A stretch of DNA of 64,000 nt from Coptis chinensis (Eukaryota > Streptophyta > Magnoliopsida > Ranunculales > Ranunculaceae), in the NCBI GenBank assembly GCA_015680905.1, contig CM027377.1, positions 7,712,501 through 7,776,500 of the forward strand, in the 5' to 3' direction. Under the pieces are notes generated by a model. It saw nothing but the letters and a program-made list of their open reading frames with translations, had not been told where the DNA came from and did not search any database. Made by a program: the position numbers and the translations under genes. This document shows, one piece after another, positions 23,204-32,643 of this stretch (the first letter of the stretch is position 1; every line of letters starts with the position of its first letter).

Positions 23204-23946
23204 AAAGCCTTTGGTCCAAATCCATGCTTCCAACGTCAAAATGTTTTTATGGAGAAATATTGTTTGTCGTTTTGGCATCCCTGCGACACTTGTATCAGAT
23301 AATGGTAAACAATTTGATGCTGAAGAAATTTGTCAGTTCTGTGCTAATTTGAAGATACGGCATAACTTCTCCGCACCTTATCATCCGCAAGCCAATTGGC
23401 AGGCCGAAGCCACCAATAAGGTGATTTTGGCCAACCTAAAGAGGCGTTTGACGGGTGCCAAAGGAAATTGGGTCAAGGAGTTACCAGCTGTCTTGTGGGC
23501 TTATAGGACAACGCCAAAATATTTAACTGCATTATCACCTTTTAACCTTGCATATGGTGCTGAAGTAGTCTTACTTACAGAACTGATTTCCAGTACATCT
23601 CGGTCGATTCTTTGTTGAAACGAGTTTCAATGACGCTACTTTGGCTCAGTCAAAAGCTCTTATTGATGAGGTTCGCTCTGAGGGACTACAACAGCTTATT
23701 AAGTATCAAGCTGACATGAAACGGAATTACGACAAGAAGATCCGTCCTAAGTCTTTTGCTCCTGAAGACTGGGTTCTCTGTAGAAACCCAAAGCTTATAG
23801 AATTAGGAAAGTTTGGGGAAAATTGGCAAGGACCCTACATCATAGATCGTCCAGCATCTAAGGGGTCATATTTCCTCCGTACTATTTCTGGAAGAATAAT
23901 AGAGAAGCCATGGAATGCTTACCACCTTCACAAGTTTTACCGTTAG
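23204..23946 (+). mobile_element. Integrase second core part and C-terminal region of the Tat-like element
   Basis: FGIPATLVSDNGKQFDAEE and SAPYHPQANWQAEATNKVIL are the second aspartate and glutamate segments of the catalytic core. VLWAYRTTPKYLTALSPFNL and the GPY/F-type ENWQGPYIIDRPASKGSYFL follow (to about 23880). The end at 23946 (YHLHKFYR) is the usual end of Tat polyproteins. Confidence 0.82.
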
Positions 23947-24790
23947 GAATTTTTTTGCAATTTTACATTACTCCATCAATAACACATCTATCCATCTATG
24001 TAGTTCGTTCTATTTTATCCATCAATAAAGGCATTCAACTTCCATTATCTTAGTTTGGTTGTCATTTTACATTTCTCTATTCTTATGTACTTTTACTTTC
24101 AACAATGTCATTCATTAACGTTCATTCTAGGGAGGTCGTTCATATTATGCCTTTTTCGGTCCAAGCAAGTCGCATTCATGCCTACTTGACGGAAATCCGA
24201 GTCAATAAGATGGTTATTCTTGCTCAGAACAATTATTGCAATACTCCCACAATACAATATCCGTGCTAATTCCACTACTAAGGCAATGACGTTGTGTTTT
24301 AGTTTGGTCCCAGTGCACGGGTGACGACTTTGAACCCGTGACAACTCCAACAGTTGTTAGGCCTTGCTTCACGTTCGGTACAAATATTTTAACACCTGAA
24401 TAGCTAGGTTCATTGAGGACGATCATGTCCCTTTTGCCTTTCAATAATTTTCTCCAATGGTTCTATATTGGGAGGTTTTTCTACACATAAGGCGCCTCGT
24501 TCTTTTACATTCATAAATCAACAACACTAAGTTTTATACGGTATGTTATCTGACATCACAATGATATTCAATAGCCAACACATACTTTATTTTTATTTTC
24601 ATAAAAAGAATTTTTAGCTCTACGGTATTACATACTCGTAATCACATGATCATTGGTTTGGGAAAATCCAATGGTTCTTTCCCCAACTTTTCGCATTATA
24701 CAACTTCGTTACAAATCTTTGTAATTCATCTTCTCACATTCTAGTTCATCTCCGTTTCTATTAAAGTCTCATCAATTATCTTACGGACGA
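23947..24790 (+). other. 3' region of the Tat-like element after the polyprotein
   Basis: Non-coding. About 400 bases (24080-24450; includes TCAATAAGATGGTTATTCTT) recur near 55080-55400 in the related deleted element, so this is a family-conserved 3' segment. Confidence 0.6.
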
Positions 24791-26540
24791 TTCACGATTA
24801 TTGCCATTTGCACGTGATCTTGACCGAGCCGCTTCGTTTAAATCTGTCATTAAACTTGTTATTTTTCTCTACCTCTTTTTGCGCACGTTTAAGTTCCTGA
24901 TCTTTGGTCGCCACGAGTGACTTCAATTCTATCACATCTGCTTTTAAGTGTTTGTGTTCCTCCATTATCTCACAGGTTTTTCCAAATTCTTCGTACGATC
25001 TCTCCTCTGCTTCTTCCGTCCGCTCGGTTAAGTTTTTGTTTTCGTCTTCTAACTCTCTGATGGTTCCGCTTAATGCTTTGTTTGTCTCTTCCAATTTTTG
25101 GTTGAGTATCTTCACTTTCTCTATTTCTTCTACGGCATTGACTTCATTCGGAACGATATTTTTCTTCGCGACTTTTTCATGAATTTCTTTGGCCCGTACT
25201 ACCGCCGTTTTAACCTACGGCGAAAAATATTTGATTTCATCAATCTTTCAAACTTAAACACAAGTTTGCAATAACTAATAAAAAAAATACTATCATACCT
25301 GGTTTATACTATCGAAAATCATTGACACTGCTCTGTCATATTCTCCGATGTTCTCCGTATTCTGGTCACATTTTTGATATTTTTTGAGCCCTTCCATTGG
25401 CGTAGTCTCGGGCGATCCCTTCACTTCGTCTTCCAAACTTGAACATCTCTGCTTCATCTGCCATTTTCATCGGTTTAGTGTTGGACACAAATTTCGTTAC
25501 CGTTCTAACGCAATAGTAAAAATCAACGGTCAACTTCATCAAATGATTCTCGTGGTTTTCCTCCATGAATAGTAGTATTACCCCCGGCGATTTTTGCCGC
25601 TGGTTGTTGGATTCTTTGCTCCTGCATTTTGCTTTGCCGTTTATTTTCTTTCACCGACTTTGTGTTCTTCGCTGCACTATTTTTTGTAAGTATCACTGTT
25701 TTGTTCTTTTCCCAGCCATTCTTTTCCTGTATATACCAAAACAGAGCGAGATATTACATCTCTCTACACTTTTACATATCTATGTTTTCTACGGTACATA
25801 CCTTTTCCTCTTTGTGTTGAGAATGTATTATTTTTCGTCTGGGCTGTTTTGTGCATTGTAGTCTCGTCCCTCGAGGCATCATACATTGTGACGTTGGTTG
25901 TCTCTCGTAGTCTCCGTTCGCCCGTTTTCTTGTAGAACATTTTCTTTTGTACAATTTGCTATTTGTATTTGGCAAGCTCAGCACTAATTCTCGCTGTGTT
26001 AATTCCGTTCCATCTTCTTTTTCACTATCGCTATCGCTGCCAAATATTGCATTTCTGAGACTCTTATTCTTCTTCGCCATTTCACTATGTGTTTCCATGG
26101 ACCTATCGGGCCGTTGTTCGATACCCCCATAGTGTCGGAAATCAACAATATCATCAAAGTAGCTCAAATCTACCAATCTTTCGTCAGAGCATTCATGAAA
26201 GAAGAAACGAAGGTTGTTCTCCACTTCCTTGTCCAATTCAATATCTGGTAGGGTACTCGCGTTTTCTGTTAGACACAAAAATAACTCGTGTTAGTCAACA
26301 GTTTACTCGTAGTACAATTTTCAATAATTATGTTTTGGCTTACCTCAAAATTTGTTCGGCACTTTAAACTCTGTCGGATTCCACTTCCCTCGCAAGTGGT
26401 ACAGAAATCTATCCCATCCGGTGTATACTTTTGGGAACCCTTTAAAACTTCTGTTTGAATCCTTGTATCGATATTCCGTTGGCATGCGTCGTCGACATCA
26501 AAGGTCACATCCTCGTATCGATATTCCGCTGGCACGCGTC
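24790..26540 (-). CDS. Antisense, apparently intron-bearing gene in the 3' region of the Tat-like element
   Basis: Minus-strand frames line up here with splice-like borders. The first part (26535 down to about 26345; MPAEYRYEDVTFDVDDACQ) ends at a GTAAGC donor. A second (26267 down to about 25803; ELDKEVENNLRFFFHECSDE and an acidic SDSDSEKEDGTE followed by a Lys/Arg-rich part) lies between an AACAG acceptor and a GTATGT donor. A later part (25115 down to 24798; LEDENKNLTERTEEAEERSY) is a strong coiled coil with Lys/Glu heptads. The basic cluster and coiled coil suggest a DNA- or nucleus-associated protein; family unknown. Antisense reading frames between pol and the 3' LTR are known in Tat-lineage elements. 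Some parts are broken. The alternative, host-gene capture, cannot be excluded. Confidence 0.5.
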
Positions 26541-26552
26541 GTCGACATCACT
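26462..26552. repeat. Tandem duplication of about 54 bp
   Basis: GTATCGATATTCCGTTGGCA then CGTCGTCGACATCA recurs as GTATCGATATTCCGCTGGCA then CGTCGTCGACATCA about 54 bases later, at the start of the antisense gene. Confidence 0.7.
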
Positions 26553-26862
26553 TTCGCATTGTTACGTAATGCGTTCGGTACAGTGTTCGACACTCAATTT
26601 CTTTTGAAATTTTATTTATGTGCATATTTTATTTTATCTGTGCATTTTCGGCCATTTTTTATTTAACTACGTCCTCGCGTATCGTATACGTTAATTTGAC
26701 ATTTTTTCATTTCCGCTAATTCACGAATTTTTTCCGATTGTCCATTTTCTTATCGTTTACGTTCACACGACACTTTGTTATACACTCCACTTACTCTTTT
26801 ATTATTTCAAGTTTTCCTTGACTTTTCTTCTCTTCTTTGCCATGTGACCTTTGTTTGCATGA

Positions 26863-26876
26863 CAAAGAGGGGGCGG
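26863..26876 (+). promoter_or_regulatory. Polypurine tract of the Tat-like element
   Basis: AAAGAGGGGGCGG directly before the 3' LTR at 26877; it primes plus-strand DNA synthesis in LTR elements. Confidence 0.8.
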
Positions 26877-27351
26877 TGTTTCGACCCCCACCTACGTGGC
26901 AAACGTCCATTAGTAGGGGTCTCTATTTTATTCATTTAATCAACAGGGCTAAAGCCCAATTTGCAATATCATGGATCAATGTACAGGCCCATTAACTCAT
27001 ATGTCTAAGGCTGAACCTTAGCCACATGGCTTGCCACTAATGTACATTGATTTATCTCCAGATTCATTTCTTATCAAAGAGATAATTATCAGTTGAGAGT
27101 TATATTCTATCACAATTACTCAAGCAACAAGATTACTTGAGCTACAAGGACTCTTTACTCTACCTCTATAAATACTACATTATTTTTCATAAGGAACTAC
27201 GTGGAAACTTGATCCCTAGAGAATAGATCTTGAGTACGTAGGCAGCCATTATTTGGTTCAGTTTCATCTCCCCCAACATCAAAATCCTCTGTTTCTTAGT
27301 GCGTTCGTCACCATTGCTCTCGTTGTGTTGAAGCAGTTTACTGCTGAAACA
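26877..27351 (+). repeat. 3' LTR of the Tat-like element
   Basis: About 475 bases, TGTTTCGACCCCCACC to GCTGAAACA, highly similar to 15769-16241. Confidence 0.92.
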
Positions 27352-27356
27352 ATTGG
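27352..27356. repeat. Target-site duplication ATTGG, right copy
   Basis: Second copy of 15764-15768; Helitron sequence resumes. Confidence 0.9.
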
Positions 27357-27374
27357 TATTAATATTGCTCCTTG

Positions 27375-27788
27375 ACCATGTTAGAGGCCCAACCTCTTTC
27401 AATGACTTGAAGACCGTTCACTCTTACAAGTGCTCAACGTTTAAAGAAGCTGCTGAGAGATTGGGTCTACTTGAAAGTGATAATGCAATAAGGGAGTCAT
27501 TGTTGGAGGCATCTACTATTCATATGCCTGAGACGATGCTTTGTTACCATTTTGGTACATTGCCAGCCAGTGGGTGTCCGTGCTTTATGGGATGAGTTCC
27601 ATGAGTATATGACCGATGATTTCTCTTCTACAACTTGCTCCACTCACAAGACGAATCGTTTGCTCACAGAGTTGAATTCATTGTTATCCCAATACAACAA
27701 ATCTATTTCTGATTTTGATTTGCCGTGCATATTAGAAACATGCAGTCAATGCTCTTCAGACTTCAACATAATTATGGAGGAACGCTGA
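27375..27788 (+). pseudogene. Helitron RepHel linker before the helicase
   Basis: VRGPTSFNDLKTVHSYKCSTFKEAAERLGLLESDNAIRES matches the conserved segment that precedes the helicase in Helitron proteins. The frame changes once near 27590 (CPCFMG* to FHEYMTDDF), and a stop lies just before the helicase frame at 27786. Confidence 0.7.
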
Positions 27789-27809
27789 GTACCTATACCA
27801 CCTGAAAAC

Positions 27810-29234
27810 TTGGCATCCATTCAAAACTTGAATGCTGAACAGCGCTTTGCTTTTAATACTATTATGCAGTCAGTTGAACGTAACGAAAGCTATGTTTATT
27901 TTATTGATGGACCAGGAGGCACTGGGAAAACATTTATATACCGGTCAATCCTAGCCTATTTGAAGAATAGGGGTTGCATAGCAATTACTACATCCAGCTC
28001 TGGTATTGCTGCCACGATGTTTCCAGGAGGTCGTACATCACACTCAAGGTTTAAAATACCTATAAAATTAGGATCGGCACCCACCTGTAATATAAGTAAG
28101 CATTCTCCCTTGGCTGAATTATTGAGAGAATCCTCAATTATCATATGGGATGAAGCTACAATGACCCATCGTCACGCATTTGAGGCTTTGGATAGAACCT
28201 TGAGAGATATTATAGGTGTTGAGCTGCCATTTGGTGGTAAAGTTTTGGTAATGGGCGGTGACTTTCACCATACACTACCCATTGTAAATAAGGGTACAAT
28301 AGCACAAACTATAGATGCATGTGTAACAAAATCGATTTTATGGAACTATGTAAAAGTCATCCGTCTTAGAGTGAATATGTGTGCATTGGAAGATACTTCA
28401 TTTTCCGATTTTTTACTTCGTATAGGGGACGGGGCTGAGACATGTATCAATGGAGACATGGTAAAGATACCTGATGACATGATCATACCATGGGTGGACG
28501 ATCACTCTCTGACTCAGCTAATAGACAGTGTGTTCCCAGATTTACAACAAAATGCAGGCAATATAAATTATGTAGTCCAGTGGGCTCTCATTACTCCGAC
28601 TAATGATGATGCTAATCATATAAACGAACATGTCATTCAAAATTTTCAAGGAGATGAAGTCACGTACTACTCATTTGATCATGTTGAGAATGATGACCGC
28701 CATCTATACCAACAGGAGTTCCTTAATTCTATTAATCCAAGTGGCCTACCTCCTCACATATTGACTTTGAAGATAGGATCACCAATAATGCTTCTTAGAA
28801 ACATTGATCCCAAAAATGGATTGTGCAACGGAACAAGGTTAATATGCCGGTCTTTTCTACCAAACTTGATTCATGCAGAGATTGCTACAGGTGGTTTTAA
28901 AGGTGCACCTGCTTTCTTGCATCGTATACCCCTGAAGCCTAATGAGGATCTGAAGTTTCCATTCAATATGATAAGAAAGCAGTTTCCCATTCGTTTGTGT
29001 TTCGCTTTGACCATACATAAAGCTCAGGGGCAAACACTGCCTCATGTTGGTGTTTACTTACCAGATCATGTATTCAGTCATGGCCAACTCTATGTGGCAC
29101 TCTCAAGAGGCGTATCTAGACACACAACCAAAGTATTAGTCAAAAAGGGAAACCAACCAGGTTACTTTGGAACTTTCACAAGGAATGTGGTCTACACTAA
29201 CGTGTTCTCCTCATTTAACTCCAACACACAATGA
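27810..29234 (+). CDS. Helitron PIF1-like DNA helicase domain
   Basis: An unbroken 474-residue frame, the best kept part of the Helitron. Walker A GPGGTGKTFIYRSIL is at about residues 34-48, a TTSSSGIAATMFPGGRTSHS motif follows, Walker B IIWDEATM is near residue 111, GGDFHHTLPIV (normally GDFRQ) near 149, and the C-terminal superfamily 1B motifs FALTIHKAQGQT and GQLYVALSRG at about residues 400-434. It is the C-terminal half of RepHel, and the stop just upstream would separate it from Rep. In living Helitrons the helicase unwinds the donor strand during rolling-circle transfer. The ATG at 27810 is internal; the true start was far upstream in RepHel. Confidence 0.88.
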   Translation: MASIQNLNAEQRFAFNTIMQSVERNESYVYFIDGPGGTGKTFIYRSILAYLKNRGCIAITTSSSGIAATMFPGGRTSHSRFKIPIKLGSAPTCNISKHSPLAELLRESSIIIWDEATMTHRHAFEALDRTLRDIIGVELPFGGKVLVMGGDFHHTLPIVNKGTIAQTIDACVTKSILWNYVKVIRLRVNMCALEDTSFSDFLLRIGDGAETCINGDMVKIPDDMIIPWVDDHSLTQLIDSVFPDLQQNAGNINYVVQWALITPTNDDANHINEHVIQNFQGDEVTYYSFDHVENDDRHLYQQEFLNSINPSGLPPHILTLKIGSPIMLLRNIDPKNGLCNGTRLICRSFLPNLIHAEIATGGFKGAPAFLHRIPLKPNEDLKFPFNMIRKQFPIRLCFALTIHKAQGQTLPHVGVYLPDHVFSHGQLYVALSRGVSRHTTKVLVKKGNQPGYFGTFTRNVVYTNVFSSFNSNTQ

Positions 29235-30438
29235 TGCATGTCTCTGAGAGGTAATTGTCTTCTTCCCATCGTAAATATATTCAAATTTTCTCTATGCTTA
29301 TCAAATACTATCTATATTATGGCTGATACTTGATATAAATATAGAAATTGTCTTTCTATGTGGAACAAAATATAGAAATTGTCTTTCTCATTGAACATAT
29401 TTTACCTTTGAGGGTCGAGTAGGTACCTAAACTATGATGAGGGAGGGGAACATACAAATTACCCTTAAGTTTTGTGATCAACCTACAAAGACACGTCTTA
29501 TTGATAAAACACCTAGTCAGCAACTGAGCATATATAGTTGAAGTTTTTTAGACCACTCGACTGCTAACATATAAAAGGCATGACTTGGAATTGGGTTTCT
29601 CGCTTATAGGAGTTCCTCCTCCTTATTGTTGCCTTATGATCTGAGAACCATATTGGTGAATTTGCTCTTATATCCTATCTAGGGATCATCTTTATCAAAT
29701 GGAATATATGGACTTCGTACAGGTACAGAACTGAAAGTGTAATTGTTCATTAGGGATGTTCACTTTATATATTCGATCTTGACAATCTACTTAGCCCAAT
29801 TCTAAACCTTAATGCTATGAACTCAGAATTGTAGGGAAAGTAGTGCCGATATTACTCTTTCATGTCTGCACATAAATGACATGTAATTAATTCATGCAAT
29901 TTTTTACATGCGATTGTTCAAGGTGCATTACTTATTAGTTCGAATGTCATACAGGTAAGCCTCATCTGTATACTTAGACCATTACATACATCATAGAAAG
30001 GAAACTGATAGTTGATTGTTTTTTTACATTGGAATGTTTAAGAATTGTCATGAATTACCAATGTCAGAACCTAATCACTCAAGTAGGAACATTTCGTTTT
30101 ACATATAATGCCTATTTACACATAATGCTTAGCAAGTTGTTCTGTGAGACTAATCTCTTTATGCTATATATTCACTTATCCAGGAAGTAGATATGACAAA
30201 TCTGGGACTTTCAAGAGGAGGCGGAAAATAAACTAACACTATTGAGAGATTGAGCTAAGGTAATTTTCTAGAATCTTAAGATTCTGTGATTTTTCTAGGA
30301 CCGTGTATTTAATTGCTATCCCCTACCTCAGTCAATTTCCCAACTTTTCCTTCTTGCATTTTTAGGGAGAAAACAGTGTTAAACCATCAAGAATTTTAAC
30401 AGTGTTATTTTGTTTTTTCTATTGTTGTCAATTTTATC
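29235..30438 (+). other. Non-coding Helitron sequence between helicase and captured fragment
   Basis: AT-rich with no credible frame. A short repeat ATAGAAATTGTCTTTCT occurs at about 29340-29385. Confidence 0.5.
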
Positions 30439-31618
30439 TCAACGTTTGTACTGTTGTCTCAGTTTTAGCTCCATAAATGAATAAATTGCATGACTGTAAG
30501 CAGGGTACATAAATGGAAAAGGGTGCATCACATTAGGGATTCTAGGTGGTGATGGGTAGTGGTGAAGAGGAGAGGAACATATAGGACTCACGGTAGTGTT
30601 TCCATGATGAAAACTCATATTCACTGACCAAGGACCAATGACAGGAACAGGACCAGGAGGGATGCTGATGTTTAGTGCCAAATGAGCACCACGTGACGTG
30701 GCATGAGATGAGCTGAATGGAGATGCAGATGCAGATAATTTCTTATAGGGTGTGTCTCTTATATTTTCTGAAACTGAGACCAAGGAGATTCCCTATCAGA
30801 TTTTCTTATAGGGTGTGTCTTATATTTTCTTATAGGGTGTGTCTCTTATATTTTCTGACAGGAGATTCCCTATCATATTGCTCATCTTTTGGAGCATCAC
30901 TAGAAGGGGAATCACTTTCAGTTTCGACGCTCTCATGCGAGACTTGATTCTCACTGTTCTTAGGCACAAGCATTCCCAAGTCCAGGGACACTATCTCAGA
31001 ATGTTTACCTCCTATTTCACCATTTGGATGACCATCTTCTTCTCTCGGCGCAACTTCATTTTTGTTTTTTGTGTGAAATGAGGTATCTGGAATAGAGCTT
31101 TCAGACTTATCTTCTTTCTTTTCTATCTCTGTGTTTGCAGATATAACAGTTTCCTTTGCTTCATTTACTTCCACTTCAAATTTTCCAACAGCATGCATAG
31201 AAATTCCAGGGGTTCCATTTTCTGAATTTCTAACCTGCATCTTAGCTATAGTTCCGGGGGGAGCCAGTGCTACTTCTTTGTAAGAAGGTGATTTTCCAAG
31301 ACTAACTATTGAACTGCTCTGTGATGCTGGAGCTACTTCATGAGGCGAAGAAGTTTGGAATGGTTATGAGGAAGGATTAGATAGTGCACTTTCATTTCTA
31401 GAGTTATCCACTGGTTTGCTAGACAAAGGAACTGACTTCACCCTGTACGTTACAACCTTGACAACTTTTCGGCTGAATTTAGGACCCAACACTGGACTCT
31501 TGGAGGGTTGGTAGTTAGTGTAGCTCCCAGGAGTCATATCGATATTTTGTACCTTTCCAATGTCTAAACTATTTTTGACATGTACAGAACATGATTTTGG
31601 TTTTGAATCACTAAGCAT
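30439..31618 (-). pseudogene. Captured fragment of a REC/CLU-type TPR protein gene
   Basis: Minus-strand coding pieces of the plant clustered-mitochondria/REDUCED CHLOROPLAST COVERAGE family. Near 31345-31235 the sequence gives SIVSLGKSPSYKEVALAPPG and TIAKMQVRNSENG, a hallmark of the family's C-terminal half. The frame 31240-30830 is the acidic Ser/Glu-rich linker (NEAKETVISANTEIEKKEDK). The frame 30783-30439 holds KLSASASPFSSSHATSRGAH, PPGPVPVIGPWSVN and CSSPLHHYPSPPRIPNVMHP, the proline-rich tail of the same family. The part at 31618-31364 (SPVLGPKFSRKVVKVVTYRV) lies upstream in the same sense; I am less sure it belongs. The TPR and N-terminal CLU regions are absent. It lies antisense in the Helitron between helicase and RPA gene, so a gene capture is the simplest reading. 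Confidence 0.7.
30745..30862. repeat. Short tandem repeat TTATAGGGTGTGTCTCTTAT
   Basis: The phrase TATAGGGTGTGTCT followed by TATATTTTCT occurs three times at 30745, 30808 and 30831, inside the captured fragment. Confidence 0.75.
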
Positions 31619-32643
31619 AGTTTTTTGTCATTGTTTCAACTTTGATCCTTAATTATGATTTTGTTTAGTTTAAGTTTCAATTTATATTAGACACATACAT
31701 AACTTAGTGCAATTGACCTGTAACGTATCGATCAACTTGGTGAATCTCTTAAAAGTATAACTAAACCAATATTGTTTTCAATGAAAAAAATTACCAAACA
31801 TTGCAAATGGGACCATTAGATAACATATCTCAATACATCCACGTTGCACACAAACAACTCGTGTTTTCTTTTTTTAATTGTAGTAATCTGTCTCTTATTT
31901 TCTGTTTTCTAAAAGCATAAACTGTTGTCTCTTTCCACCGCCACCAAATAGATAAAACTAAAACTACCCCAACAGTTAAGCAATTCAGAACTAAAAAAAA
32001 ATCTCCCATTAGTCAGCTAAAGTAAAACTATAGCTCCTTTTACTCTTTTAGAAGGTACGATACACTTCTTTTCCTCTTTTAAAAGGTACGATACAAAAAT
32101 ACAACTTATTAGTATAAAGCAAGGATACACTTCCATAAGTAATTTTCATTACTTTTTGAATATTTTTTTTGTTAGCAAACTGTACCACAACATCAAAATT
32201 GGGCTTATATACATCGACATCACACATAAAAAATAACAAACGACATATTTGAAAAAATGCTTGAAAGAAACAAAAAGCAAACTTATTATCACTTACTATA
32301 AGCAACAGCGAACGTAATTTTATTACTATTAGACATTGACTCTCAACTTTTTATATTCTCATTTATTTACGTTTTTTAGTGAGCCAGCGAACGTAATTTT
32401 ATTACTATTAGACATTGACTCTCGACTTTTTATATTCTCATTTATTTACGTTTTTTAGTGAGTCACTATTAGCTTTTCACTTTTCCTCAACTTTCTTTGT
32501 ATGTTTATGTGTTGTTAGACCTTTTTTCTTATGATAAACATCAGAACCCTATTATGATATAAGTAATAGCGATATATATATTTACTATAACTACATCACA
32601 TTACTATTACTATTACTGTAACTACAAGCACTAACATTTCATT
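31619..32643 (+). other. Non-coding Helitron sequence upstream of the RPA-like gene
   Basis: AT-rich. It contains a short tandem duplication (32306-32462, listed separately) and nothing else I can support; it presumably carries the RPA-like gene's promoter. Confidence 0.5.
32306..32462. repeat. Two tandem copies of a 79-bp unit
   Basis: CAGCGAACGTAATTTTATTA to TTTTTTAGTGAG occurs back to back at 32306-32384 and 32385-32462 with a single visible substitution. Confidence 0.85.

Larger units (their letters stand above)
15769..27351 (+). mobile_element. Tat-lineage Ty3/gypsy LTR retrotransposon (Retand-like), full length, broken
   Basis: An 11.6-kb element with LTRs of about 475 bp (TGTTTCGACCCC to GAAACA), 5-bp duplication ATTGG, primer site TGGCGCCGTCTGTGGG, gag, protease, reverse transcriptase, RNase H, a second archaeal-type RNase H (a Tat-lineage mark), integrase, a 3' region with antisense frames, and the purine tract AAAGAGGGGGCGG before the 3' LTR. 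A hAT-type transposon sits in the integrase. The LTRs differ at perhaps a dozen or so positions by eye, which with a usual plant rate means an age around a million years or somewhat more. The gag-pol part has many breaks. Confidence 0.9.

Noticed and set aside
25565-25861. Plus-strand frames opposite the antisense gene
   Set aside because: Phe/Leu-rich shadows of Lys/Glu-rich minus-strand coding sequence.
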